Positions 27,386-35,521 of a DNA stretch of 41,226 bases are shown one piece after another; position 1 is the first letter of the stretch, and each line of letters begins with the position of its first letter. The notes beneath the pieces were generated by a model. That model ran no database searches. It worked only from the letters and a program-made list of their open reading frames with translations, and had not been told where the DNA came from. The stretch is from Citromicrobium sp. (lineage in GTDB: Bacteria > Pseudomonadota > Alphaproteobacteria > Sphingomonadales > Sphingomonadaceae): positions 1-41,226 of the forward strand of contig PBYQ01000041.1 in assembly GCA_002729695.1 (NCBI GenBank). The letters run 5' to 3'. Position numbers and translations under genes: made by a program.

Positions 27386-27730
27386 CTAGAGGATTTCCAG
27401 AACATTCTCCTGCGGGCGGCACAGGCGCACGCCCTTCTCCGTTTCCACCAGCGGTCGTTCTATAAGGATGGGGTCTGCCGCCATCGCATCGAGGATCGTT
27501 TCGGGGTCCGCATCGGGCAGTCCGCGTTCCTCGGCATCGGTGCCGCGCTTGCGCAGCCCCTCGGCCGGAGTGATCCCGGCATCCCTGTAAAGCTGCGCGA
27601 GCTTGTCACGGCTCGGCGGATTCTTGAGATATTCGACCACGGTCAGATCGATTCCATCGCGTTCCTCAAGCATGGCCAGCGTCTTGCGCGATGTTCCGCA
27701 CTTGGGGTTGTGCCAGATGGTTGCCTTCAT
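27386..27730 (-). CDS. arsC: Arsenate reductase ArsC (glutaredoxin type)
   Basis: 114 residues with a thioredoxin-like fold. The catalytic Cys11 is in HNPKCGTSRKTL. Arginines that bind arsenate in E. coli ArsC have counterparts Arg62 (RKRGT), Arg92 (LIERPLV) and Arg105 (LCRPQENVLEIL); the last motif marks ArsC against the related Spx/YffB proteins. It reduces arsenate to arsenite with glutaredoxin. There is no arsR or arsB beside it, so it may be a housekeeping copy. The [2Fe-2S] gene follows upstream on the same strand, 27 bases away. Confidence 0.88.
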   Translation of the reverse strand: MKATIWHNPKCGTSRKTLAMLEERDGIDLTVVEYLKNPPSRDKLAQLYRDAGITPAEGLRKRGTDAEERGLPDADPETILDAMAADPILIERPLVETEKGVRLCRPQENVLEIL

Positions 27731-27757
27731 GGTGCGTCTCGTCCTTCGAAAACGGTG

Positions 27758-28306
27758 TCAGTTAGGTTGCGGCTCGGCGCCCGTGGGTCTGAGCGCGGGC
27801 ACTTCGCGTGCAGCCTCTTCGGGCGCAATGGCGGGCGGCGGCGCAGCTTCGATCGACCGTGCCCCGCTTGCCGCTTCGCCCGCGCGCGCAATCGCGCGCA
27901 CCAGCCGGGGATAGACCCCGCAGCGGCAGATGTTGGGGATGGCAGCATCCATTTCCTCACGCGAGGGTGAGGGATTGTCTTCGAGCAGGGCGGCGGCGGC
28001 GATGGCAATGCCGGGCGTGCAGAAACCGCACTGAATTGCCTGCTCAGCGACCAGCGCCTGCTGCACGGGATGCGACCGGTCGCGGCTCAGACCTTCGATG
28101 GTCGTGATCAGCCGGCCTTCAGCCTCGGCAATGGTGACCAAGCAGGATCGCAGCGCCACCCCGTCGACCAGCACCATGCACGCGCCGCAGTCCCCATTCC
28201 CGCAGCCGTATTTGGTACCGGTGAGGTTGCTAGCATCGCGCAGCGCCCACAGCAGCGGCGTGTCGGGATCGAGCAGGTATTGTACCGGCCGGTTGTTGAC
28301 CGTCAT
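27758..28306 (-). CDS. [2Fe-2S] subunit of a molybdenum-hydroxylase-type oxidoreductase, large subunit absent
   Basis: 182 residues. The N-terminal plant-type [2Fe-2S] domain has C35, C40, C43 and C55 (CGNGDCGACMVLVDG..C). The second helical domain has C93, C96, C127 and C129 (QCGFCTPG, ICRCG), the IorA/CoxS/XdhC-type layout. Normally a molybdopterin large subunit gene is adjacent; none is found in this window, where the neighbours are a zinc-ribbon protein and arsC. The C-terminus has an unusual 40-residue Ala/Pro/Glu-rich tail. The ATG at 28306 is used; a GTG at 28315 would add three residues. Confidence 0.88.
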   Translation of the reverse strand: MTVNNRPVQYLLDPDTPLLWALRDASNLTGTKYGCGNGDCGACMVLVDGVALRSCLVTIAEAEGRLITTIEGLSRDRSHPVQQALVAEQAIQCGFCTPGIAIAAAALLEDNPSPSREEMDAAIPNICRCGVYPRLVRAIARAGEAASGARSIEAAPPPAIAPEEAAREVPALRPTGAEPQPN

Positions 28307-28327
28307 CTTCGTCACGGCATTACCAAC

Positions 28328-28558
28328 CTAATCCGCATAAAACTCGACCAGATGGCACCGCTCGCAGCGAAACGCGCGGAGCGGCTTCAGTTCCTTCTTG
28401 TCGATCTTCACGCTCCCGGTCCAGCCGATCTTCGGAGTGCCCTCCTGCCAGCGTGCAGGCTTCATCTCGCCATATCCCATGTCGAGCACGAAGCCTTCCG
28501 CGCTGCGTCCGCCGCACTTTCCGCAATGGCGAGCCTCTGCCGCAGCCTGATCGCTCAC
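28328..28558 (-). CDS. Small zinc-ribbon protein
   Basis: 76 residues, starting with GTG at 28558. Two Cys-x2-Cys knuckles (C12/C15 in HCGKCGGR, C65/C68 in CERCHLV) frame a Trp-rich middle (ARWQEG, IGWTGSV). This resembles small DUF6487-like zinc-ribbon proteins. The GTG overlaps the stop of the class II aldolase by 4 bases (GTGA), a sign of translational coupling. The role is unknown. A longer frame upstream is a shadow of the aldolase. Confidence 0.7.
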   Translation of the reverse strand: MSDQAAAEARHCGKCGGRSAEGFVLDMGYGEMKPARWQEGTPKIGWTGSVKIDKKELKPLRAFRCERCHLVEFYAD

Positions 28559-29319
28559 TGCTGCCAGCTGTCGTCGATCCGGGTGGCCTTGCGCTTCCAT
28601 GCTTCGAAATCGAAGATGCCCGCGCCGCCCTGGCCCTGCATCACCGAAAGATCGCGCTGGTGCACATCGACCACCTCCTGCGGCACGAGATGGGGATTGC
28701 CCATGCTCAGCGTCGCGACCTGTATCTCGCATGCGCGCTGCAGCGCCCACATCTTCAGGAACATGCCCTGGATCGTCTTGTCCAGCACCACGGGGCCGTG
28801 GTTACGCAGCAACAGGATCGACTTGTCGCCAAGGTTTTCGATGAGCCGGTCGCCTTCCTCCGCGCGCACCGTAACGCCCTCGAAATCGTGATAGCCAACC
28901 TGGTCCTGGAAATTGCAGGCGTAGAAATTGGTCGGCAGCAGGCCGTCCTTGTGGCTGCACACTGCCATCGTCGCGGTGGTGTGAACGTGGCAGATCGCGT
29001 TCGCCCGCTCGCCCAGATGCTTGTGGAAATGCGCGTGCTGGGTGAAGCCCGCCTTGTTCACCATGTAGGGCGAACCGCCGATATTATTCCCCTCGACGTC
29101 GATCTTCACGAGGTTCGACGCGGTAACCTCCTCGTACAGCAGGCCGAAGGGGTTGATCAGGAAGGCGCCCTCTTCGCCCGGCACCGCAACCGAGATGTGG
29201 TTGTAGATCGATTCCGTCCAGCCGAGCAGGTCGAAGATGCGGTAGCACACGGCGAGGTCCAGCCGCGCCTGCCATTCTTCCTTCGAACATTCGTAATCGA
29301 GCTTCGCCTGCGTCGCCAT
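28555..29319 (-). CDS. Class II aldolase/adducin-family protein
   Basis: 254 residues of the fuculose-1-phosphate aldolase fold. The zinc-site His cluster is visible: His111 and His113 (CHVHTTATMAV) and His174 (LLRNHGPV), with the YNHIS and NPFGLLYEEVT segments typical of adducin-like members. Members can be aldolases, epimerases, dehydratases or non-catalytic; the substrate is unknown here. It is coupled to the zinc-ribbon gene that follows. Confidence 0.9.
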   Translation of the reverse strand: MATQAKLDYECSKEEWQARLDLAVCYRIFDLLGWTESIYNHISVAVPGEEGAFLINPFGLLYEEVTASNLVKIDVEGNNIGGSPYMVNKAGFTQHAHFHKHLGERANAICHVHTTATMAVCSHKDGLLPTNFYACNFQDQVGYHDFEGVTVRAEEGDRLIENLGDKSILLLRNHGPVVLDKTIQGMFLKMWALQRACEIQVATLSMGNPHLVPQEVVDVHQRDLSVMQGQGGAGIFDFEAWKRKATRIDDSWQQ

Positions 29320-29434
29320 CGGGCCTCTCCTTCATGTCTGTTTGCGGCGCATGATAGGACATCGCGTGGCGCGCGCACAAGCATGCCGATTTGGCGCTTT
29401 AGCTTGCGCAGCGTTCGGTCTACCGACCCGCGCA

Positions 29435-30811
29435 ATGAGCAAACAAGCCAAGCTTACGCGCGGGAGCATTCCGGGCCACCTCGTAACCCAGACCGTGCCG
29501 ATGATCATCGGTGTCGCCGCGATCATGTCGATCAGCCTGATCGACGCCTACTTCATCGGCCAGCTGGGCCCGGACCCACTCGCCGCGATCAGCTTCATCT
29601 TCCCGATCACGGTCGCGCTGACCAGTCTCGGCGTCGGTGTGATGGTCGGCATCAACTCGGTCGTCGCGCGTTCGCTCGGCGCGGGCGATCACGATCAGGC
29701 GGCGCGGCGCGCCAATCTGGGCGTGGTATTCGCCGCTGGCGTCGGAGTGACGCTGGGCGTGGCGCTATGGCTGCTGCAAGAGCCGCTGTTCCGGCTGATG
29801 AACGCGCCGGACAACCTGCTGCCGCTGATCCGCGACTATATGGACCCGTTCGCGCTCGCCTTCCCCTTCCTGCTTGTGCTGATGGGGTTCAACGGCGTGC
29901 TGCGCGGTCAGGGCGAAGCGAAGATGAGCAGCTTCATCAACGTCGCCTACGCCGCCGTGAACTGGGTACTCGACCCGATCATGATCACGGGCGCCTTCGG
30001 GTTCGAGGGGATGGGCATTGCCGGTGCCGCGTGGGCCACACTGATTGGCTGGGCGGTTGCCGTGGTGCTGGCCGTCATCTGCGTAGGCAGGACGCACCTA
30101 CCGTTCAATCCGGCGCTCATCCGCCAGTGCGAGAAGCCGCGCGAACCGATCCTGGCGATCATGCGCGTGGCGGGTCCCGCGTCATTCTCGAACGCGATCA
30201 ACCCTATCGGCCTCTCGGTGCTCACTGCGCTGATCGCGCTGGAGGGGCAGGACGCGGTCGCCGCTTTCGGGGCGGCGGGCCGCCTCCAGAGTTTCGCCAT
30301 TGTCCCGCTGCTCGCGTTGTCGGGATCGATCGGCGCTATCGTCGGCCAGAACTGGGGCGCGAACCAGCCGGAAAGATCGCGCGCAGCGGCGCGGGGCGCG
30401 GGGCTGTTCTCGGTGATCTATGGACTGGTGATCGCGGTCGCGCTGGTCGCGGCGGCGAAGTGGTTTGCAGGCTTCTTCACCGACGATCCGGCCATCGTGC
30501 GGCAGTTCGCCCGCTATCTGGAGATCGCCGCGTGGGGCTATGCCGGGTTCGGCCTGCTGATCGTGGGCAATGGGATTCTCAACGCGGTCGACAAGGCAGG
30601 TCTTGCGCTGGCGCAGAGTTGCGCGCGCGTGTTCCTGGTGATGCTGCCGTTCGGCTGGCTGCTGCGGCCGATGTGGGATTCGGACGCGATCTACGCCGCC
30701 GAACTCGCCGCGAACGTGATCGGCGGGCTGGTCGCGGTGGTGATTGTGCATCGGGTGCTCAGCGGCACACCCAAGAATGCGACCAAGAGCGGCGAGCCTA
30801 GCGCAGGCTGA
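29435..30811 (+). CDS. MATE-family efflux transporter
   Basis: 458 residues with 12 TM helices and the MATE signature in each half: SLIDAYFIGQLGPDPLAAIS and, in the second, the GSIGAIVGQNWGANQ motif. It probably expels cationic drugs or metabolites in exchange for sodium or protons. ATG at 29435; the upstream frame lies in the noncoding gap. Its 3' end overlaps by 14 bases the 3' end of the hydroxylase-type gene on the minus strand. Confidence 0.93.
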   Translation: MSKQAKLTRGSIPGHLVTQTVPMIIGVAAIMSISLIDAYFIGQLGPDPLAAISFIFPITVALTSLGVGVMVGINSVVARSLGAGDHDQAARRANLGVVFAAGVGVTLGVALWLLQEPLFRLMNAPDNLLPLIRDYMDPFALAFPFLLVLMGFNGVLRGQGEAKMSSFINVAYAAVNWVLDPIMITGAFGFEGMGIAGAAWATLIGWAVAVVLAVICVGRTHLPFNPALIRQCEKPREPILAIMRVAGPASFSNAINPIGLSVLTALIALEGQDAVAAFGAAGRLQSFAIVPLLALSGSIGAIVGQNWGANQPERSRAAARGAGLFSVIYGLVIAVALVAAAKWFAGFFTDDPAIVRQFARYLEIAAWGYAGFGLLIVGNGILNAVDKAGLALAQSCARVFLVMLPFGWLLRPMWDSDAIYAAELAANVIGGLVAVVIVHRVLSGTPKNATKSGEPSAG

Positions 30812-31601
30812 TATTGCCCGGCGGCAGGGGCTGCGGCGTTCTGCGGAACGGCGCGGTCAAGCTGTTGCCGAGCGACAGGTCAGCCAGAGATGCCCGATCT
30901 GCCACCCCGATATCGATAATGTCCTGCGGCTTGCGGCGCAGCGTGCCATGCAGCCGGTCCCACAGGCTCAGCCCGCTGGTCCAGTTGCTGCTCATATCCT
31001 CCGGCACCTTGGAATGATGGACACCGTGCATCCCGGGTGTGGTGAAGACGAGCGAGAGGCGCTCGTCCCACTGCCCCGGCAGGCGCAGGTTCGAATGGTG
31101 GAACAGCACCGAAGCATCAAAGAACCGGCGGTGCGCCGTCAGGATCGTCGGGTCGGCTCCTGTTAGCAAGACCTGCGCGACGCGAAACGGCAACGAAACC
31201 AGCATGTCGACCGCGTGGAAACGCAGCGCGGTGGTCATGTCCATGTCCGGGTCGATGTGATGCACCCGGTGGAAACGCCACAGGAACGGCACCTTGTGCG
31301 TCGCGATGTGCCACCAGTAATAGGCGTAATCCATCGCCGCGACGCCGAGCACGATTTGTAGCGGGCGAGGCAGCCGGATCGCCTGCACCAGACCATGCCT
31401 GTTGTTTTTCGCCAGCCGGGTGAGCAACGGCATCTCGATCGCGGTGACGACCAGCATCGTGCCCGCGCCCATCGCGATATTGCGCACTTGCCGTGTCGTC
31501 GTGTCGTGCGTCTGGCGGCGCAAGGGCCTCGCCCGCTCTGCGAGCCAGAGCCCGCCGATCAGCGCGACGCCTGCGACGGCCAGAGGGGAAATGCGCGCCA
31601 T
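30798..31601 (-). CDS. Fatty acid hydroxylase / sterol desaturase superfamily protein
   Basis: 267-residue integral membrane di-iron enzyme. Histidine boxes: WWHIATH, FHRVHH, LFHHSNL and HGVHHSK, the HxxxH / HxxHH / HxxHH pattern, between four TM helices. The family hydroxylates or desaturates sterols, fatty acyl chains, alkylglycerols or carotenoids; the substrate here is open. ATG at 31601 is used; a GTG at 31607 would add two residues. It is divergent from the TIGR04282 gene with a 36-base gap, so one promoter region may serve both. Confidence 0.9.
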   Translation of the reverse strand: MARISPLAVAGVALIGGLWLAERARPLRRQTHDTTTRQVRNIAMGAGTMLVVTAIEMPLLTRLAKNNRHGLVQAIRLPRPLQIVLGVAAMDYAYYWWHIATHKVPFLWRFHRVHHIDPDMDMTTALRFHAVDMLVSLPFRVAQVLLTGADPTILTAHRRFFDASVLFHHSNLRLPGQWDERLSLVFTTPGMHGVHHSKVPEDMSSNWTSGLSLWDRLHGTLRRKPQDIIDIGVADRASLADLSLGNSLTAPFRRTPQPLPPGNISLR

Positions 31602-31637
31602 GGCCACATCTTATGGGAAAGCCCCCGGCTTGTCGCT

Positions 31638-32225
31638 ATGCCGCATCGCATGACGCCAGAGATCGCCATCTTCGCCCGCTGGCCCGAACCGGGCAAGGCC
31701 AAGACGAGGCTGATCCCGGCACTGGGGGCGGAGGGCGCGGCGAAGCTCTACGCGAGATTGCTGGAACTCACCGTTCGCGAGGCACGTGCGTCGGGGCTGC
31801 CCTTCCACCTGCGCATCACCGGGGACGATCCCGTGCGGTTCCGCGACTGGCTGGGCGATGACCTCGACGTGCGCGACCAGGGCGGTGGCGATCTGGGCGA
31901 AAAGCTCGCGCGGGTGCCCACACCATGCCTGATGATCGGGAGCGACTGCCCCGGGCTTACCGCCGCGCTACTGCGTGAGGCAGCCGATGCCCTCGCTGAG
32001 CACGAGGCGGTGATCGGCCCGGCGGATGATGGCGGCTACTGGCTGCTCGCCCTGCGCGAGCCCTGCCGCGACCTCTTCGCGGACATGGCGTGGAGTACGC
32101 CGCAAGTCTTTCCCGAAACCATGCAGCGGCTCGATGCGCTCGGTCTCGCTCCGCATATTCTGCCCGAACTGACCGACATCGACACGGGCGAAGACCTCGC
32201 CGCATGGCCGGATCTGCTGGCTTGA
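31638..32225 (+). CDS. TIGR04282-family glycosyltransferase ('arsenosugar biosynthesis' type)
   Basis: 195 residues of the DUF2064/TIGR04282 family, a nucleotidyltransferase-like GT-A fold. Motifs: IFARWPEPGKAKTRL near the start, LMIGSDCPGLT, and the signature GPADDGGYWLLALREP. The end reads LTDIDTGEDL. The family name comes from clusters that make arsenosugars, but members also occur in other sugar pathways. An ATG at 31650 is a second possible start. The next gene's start overlaps by 22 bases, so the two glycosyltransferases are coupled. Confidence 0.88.
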   Translation: MPHRMTPEIAIFARWPEPGKAKTRLIPALGAEGAAKLYARLLELTVREARASGLPFHLRITGDDPVRFRDWLGDDLDVRDQGGGDLGEKLARVPTPCLMIGSDCPGLTAALLREAADALAEHEAVIGPADDGGYWLLALREPCRDLFADMAWSTPQVFPETMQRLDALGLAPHILPELTDIDTGEDLAAWPDLLA

Positions 32226-32950
32226 GCGACGCGGGCGTCGCCATAATCGTGCCCGTCCTGAACGAGGCGGCGGCGATCCCCGCACTCGCCGCGCATTTCG
32301 CGAAGCTCGATCCCTCACCGGAAGAGATCGTCATGGTCGATGGCGGCAGCGAAGACGATAGCGTCGCGCTGGCGCAAGAGGCTGGCTGGCGCGTCATCAC
32401 CGCACAACGTGGGCGCGCGCTACAGATCAATGCTGGCGTCGCAGCTGCGACCGCCCCGCTCGTATGCGTGGTCCATGCGGACAGCTTGCCACCTGTCGAT
32501 ATGGTCGCGGTGATCCGCGAAACTCTGGCCAACCAGCGCATCGCGCTCGCCAGCTTCACACCGCTGATTACCGGCGCGAAGACCCGCTGGCTGACCAGCG
32601 CGCACAACTACGTGAAGACGTGGTACGCGCCGCTCATCACCCGCCCGCACCTGTTCGTGCGCGGTGTGCGGCTGCTTTTCGGCGATCACGCGATGTTCTT
32701 CCGCCGGAAAGATTTTCTCGCGATCGGCGGATGCACGCCCGGCGATATCGTGATGGAAGAGGCCGACCTGTGCGTGAAATTCGCCCAGCTCGGCCGTATC
32801 CGCATGGTCCCGCGCATCGTGCGCACATCGGACCGGCGGATTGCCGCGTGGGGGCCGATCAAGGCAAATTGGATCTACTTCAAGGTCGGTATCCTGTGGG
32901 CACTCGGCCTGCGCGATCGCATGGCGCGCGACTATCCCGACATCAGATGA
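32204..32950 (+). CDS. TIGR04283-family glycosyltransferase (family 2)
   Basis: 248-residue GT2-type glycosyltransferase. Motifs: IIVPVLNEAAAI, IVMVDGGSEDDSVALA, the QRGRALQINAGVAAA segment and the FGDHAMFFRR region followed by MEEADL. This is the TIGR04283 pattern, the usual partner of TIGR04282. No TM helix is clear. The start is ATG at 32204; a TTG at 32222, overlapping the previous stop by 4 bases, would give the shorter MSDAGVAIIVP form and is a fair alternative. The stop is one base from the stop of the SDR gene on the other strand. Confidence 0.88.
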   Translation: MAGSAGLSDAGVAIIVPVLNEAAAIPALAAHFAKLDPSPEEIVMVDGGSEDDSVALAQEAGWRVITAQRGRALQINAGVAAATAPLVCVVHADSLPPVDMVAVIRETLANQRIALASFTPLITGAKTRWLTSAHNYVKTWYAPLITRPHLFVRGVRLLFGDHAMFFRRKDFLAIGGCTPGDIVMEEADLCVKFAQLGRIRMVPRIVRTSDRRIAAWGPIKANWIYFKVGILWALGLRDRMARDYPDIR

Positions 32951-32951
32951 T

Positions 32952-34001
32952 CTACTTCGCGAGGACCGACGCGGTCGGCAGAAAGCCTTCGGAAACGCAG
33001 AAGTCGATCAACCGTCGCAGGTAGGCGCTGTCCGCCGGATGCGATGCGAGCCCGGTCACCGCGCGAAAGTGGCTATCGTCGAAACGCGGATCGCGCTGGA
33101 AATAGCTCGCGTAGAGCGCAGAGACGCGTCCGTGCAGGCGGCGTTCCAGCGGGGGAAGGCTGGCAGGGTCGAACGCTACCGGGTCGACCAGTTTCGGCTC
33201 GTGCAGGCCTTCGACACTACCAATGCCCTTGGCGAAGTCGACCATTGGCAGAGGATCTGACGAGACGAGATGATAGGTCCCGCCCCTCGCCTTTTCCCAG
33301 TTTCGCGCCAATGCGACGATGCCGCCCGCGACATGATCGAGTGGCACGAAATTTAGCGTGGCGTTCGTTCCTGCCGGGACCAGCCGGATGCGTCCCTCGG
33401 CAATCAGCTTGAAGGCAAGGTAGATCGCATCGAACTGGCGGATGCGACCGGTCGCGGACTCGCCCAGCGTGATCGCAGGCCTCGCAATGGCCCACTCGAC
33501 ATCCGATGCGCGCACAAGCCGCTCGGCTGCTGCCTTGCTCTTCTCGTAGCCATTAGCGAAGCCGGCGGTGGGCAGCGGGTCGTCCTCGCGGATTTCACCG
33601 TCGCGTTTCCCGCAGACATAGGCGGTGCTGACTTGCAGCAGCCCTGCGCCGCCCGCCTCGGCCAGCGCAAGCACGTTCGCGGTGCCTCGCGTGTTGACCG
33701 CCGCGTAGCCCTCGTCCGTCAGGTCGAAGCGGGTCGTCGCGGCGCAATGGACGATCAGATCGGTTTCCCGCGCCAGGCGCGCGAAAGTGCCTTCGTCGAG
33801 CCCAAGCCTCTCCTGCCGGATATCGCAGGCCACCGTCTCGACGACGGGCACGCGCGCGCCATCATTGCCGCGCACTTCCGGATTGCGATGGACAAGCGCC
33901 GTGACGCGATGCCCCGCCGCAACCAGCCGCGCGCAAACCTCTCCGCCAATCAGCCCGGCGGCTCCTGTGACGAGGATACTGCTCAACGGACGTTGCGCCA
34001 A
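32952..34001 (-). CDS. Extended SDR: NAD-dependent epimerase/reductase family protein
   Basis: 349 residues. Rossmann motif TGAAGLIGGEV, VHCAATTRFDL, the catalytic STAYVCG and YEKSK segment (Tyr-x3-Lys) define an extended short-chain dehydrogenase. The VNTRGTANVLALAE and LNFVPLDHVAGGIV segments fit the NAD-binding-4 (thioester-reductase or sugar-epimerase) branch. Only TTG starts exist (34001, or 33986 at LSSILVTG), both without a good ribosome site. It may act on the same substrate as the surrounding glycosyltransferases and oxidoreductase, which is inference from position. Confidence 0.87.
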   Translation of the reverse strand: MAQRPLSSILVTGAAGLIGGEVCARLVAAGHRVTALVHRNPEVRGNDGARVPVVETVACDIRQERLGLDEGTFARLARETDLIVHCAATTRFDLTDEGYAAVNTRGTANVLALAEAGGAGLLQVSTAYVCGKRDGEIREDDPLPTAGFANGYEKSKAAAERLVRASDVEWAIARPAITLGESATGRIRQFDAIYLAFKLIAEGRIRLVPAGTNATLNFVPLDHVAGGIVALARNWEKARGGTYHLVSSDPLPMVDFAKGIGSVEGLHEPKLVDPVAFDPASLPPLERRLHGRVSALYASYFQRDPRFDDSHFRAVTGLASHPADSAYLRRLIDFCVSEGFLPTASVLAK

Positions 34002-34099
34002 AGCATCGTGAATATCATGAAACCTGTCGACCTCCGGCTACGTACATGCCTACACACCACACGTCCGCGTCGGTCGGCAAGGTGGGTTGAGGGGCGAAC

Positions 34100-35521
34100 A
34101 TGGGATTTACGCACGATGTCATCGTGATCGGCGCTGGCGCTGGGGGGCTGACCGCCGCCGGGGGCTGCGCGCTGTTCGGCCTGAAAGTCGCGCTGATCGA
34201 GCGGGCGGAGATGGGCGGCGAATGCCTCAACAACGGCTGCGTGCCGTCGAAGGCGCTGATTACGGCGGCCAAGCGCGCGGCAACGGCCAACATCCAGACC
34301 CGCTTCGGCGTGCAGCTGGGCGCACCGCGTGTCGACTGGCCGGGTGTGCACGCGCACATCCACGAGACCATCGCACGGATCGCCCCGCACGACAGCGTCG
34401 AGCGGTTCGAAGAGATGGGCTGCGACGTCTATCGCGGCCATGCGACCTTCGTCGGCAAGCGCAAGGTGCAGGCCGGCGAAACGACGCTCTCGGCCCCGCG
34501 GATCGTGATCGCGACCGGTTCGGAGCCTGCGGTGCCCCCGATCGAAGGCTTAAACACAGTCCCGTACCTCACCAACGAGAACATCTGGGATTTACAGGCG
34601 TTGCCGCAGCATCTCGTCATCGTCGGTGGCGGCGCGATCGGGATGGAAATGGCGCAGAGTTTCCGCCGGCTCGGCAGCGAGGTTACCGTGATCGAACCGG
34701 GCAATCTGTTGAGCCGCGACGATCCGGAATCGGTCGCGGTCGTGGTAGACAGGATGGAAGCCGAAGGCGTCATGTTCGTGCGGGGCAAGGCCGCGAAGGT
34801 CGTCCCCGGCGCACTCGGCAGCTTCACCCTTTCGCTGGAAGACGGGCAGGAGATCGCGGGTACACACCTGCTGCTCGCCACCGGGCGAAAGGCGCGCGTC
34901 GAAGGTTACGGGCTGGAAGAGATCGGCGTCGCGCTGGGCCGCAATGGCATCGCCGTCGACGAGCGGCGACGCACCAGTCTCAAGCACATCTACGCCATCG
35001 GCGATTGCCGCGATGGCCCCCGCCTCACCCACGTTTCGGGTTACGAGGGCAGCAATGTCGCGCTCGAAATCACCCTAGGCCTGCCGACCAAGGTCGACTG
35101 GTCGGCGTTGCCCTGGTGCACCTATACCGACCCCGAGGTCGCGCAGATCGGAATGACCGAAGCGCAGGCGCGCGAGAAGCTGGGCGACAAGGTAACGGTG
35201 GTGCGCGAAGGCTTCGACCACAACGAACGCGCCATTGCGGAAGACGATACGCGGGGCCACCTGAAGGTGGTGATGGATGGCAAGAAGGTTCTGGGCGCAA
35301 GCATCGTCGGCAGGAATGCGGGCGAAATGCTGCTGCCGTTCAGCCAGTTGATCACCGGCAAGGCGAGCACCTTCGCGCTCGGCAGTGCGATCGTCGCCTA
35401 TCCCACCCGCAGCGAGATCACCAAGGCAGCCGCCTTCAGCGCGTGGGAGGGGACCGTGTTCGGCAGCGTTCCGAAGGGCTACGCCAAGAGCCGCGCGTGG
35501 CTGCGCAAGATCACCCGCTGA
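34100..35521 (+). CDS. FAD-dependent pyridine-nucleotide-disulfide oxidoreductase (class I, lipoamide-dehydrogenase-like)
   Basis: 473 residues: FAD Rossmann GAGAGG (11-16), redox-active disulfide Cys42/Cys47 in GGECLNNGCVPSKAL, NAD(P) site GGGAIGMEMA, and AIGDCRDGPRLTH. The dimer domain ends in AYPTRSE (433-439), where lipoamide dehydrogenase normally has the catalytic His in HPTLSE; Tyr replaces it. It is therefore not a normal lipoamide dehydrogenase and more like the mercuric-reductase-like/unnamed group. It is probably one operon with the radical SAM gene: the stop TGA and the next ATG share one base. Confidence 0.92.
   Translation: MGFTHDVIVIGAGAGGLTAAGGCALFGLKVALIERAEMGGECLNNGCVPSKALITAAKRAATANIQTRFGVQLGAPRVDWPGVHAHIHETIARIAPHDSVERFEEMGCDVYRGHATFVGKRKVQAGETTLSAPRIVIATGSEPAVPPIEGLNTVPYLTNENIWDLQALPQHLVIVGGGAIGMEMAQSFRRLGSEVTVIEPGNLLSRDDPESVAVVVDRMEAEGVMFVRGKAAKVVPGALGSFTLSLEDGQEIAGTHLLLATGRKARVEGYGLEEIGVALGRNGIAVDERRRTSLKHIYAIGDCRDGPRLTHVSGYEGSNVALEITLGLPTKVDWSALPWCTYTDPEVAQIGMTEAQAREKLGDKVTVVREGFDHNERAIAEDDTRGHLKVVMDGKKVLGASIVGRNAGEMLLPFSQLITGKASTFALGSAIVAYPTRSEITKAAAFSAWEGTVFGSVPKGYAKSRAWLRKITR

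Noticed and set aside
28453..30801. Plus-strand ORF of 782 codons
   Set aside because: It shadows the class II aldolase and MATE genes in another frame; the MATE protein is in the correct frame from 29435.
34087..35520. Plus-strand in-frame extension upstream of the radical SAM start
   Set aside because: It shadows the oxidoreductase in another frame; the radical SAM gene starts at the ATG at 35521.
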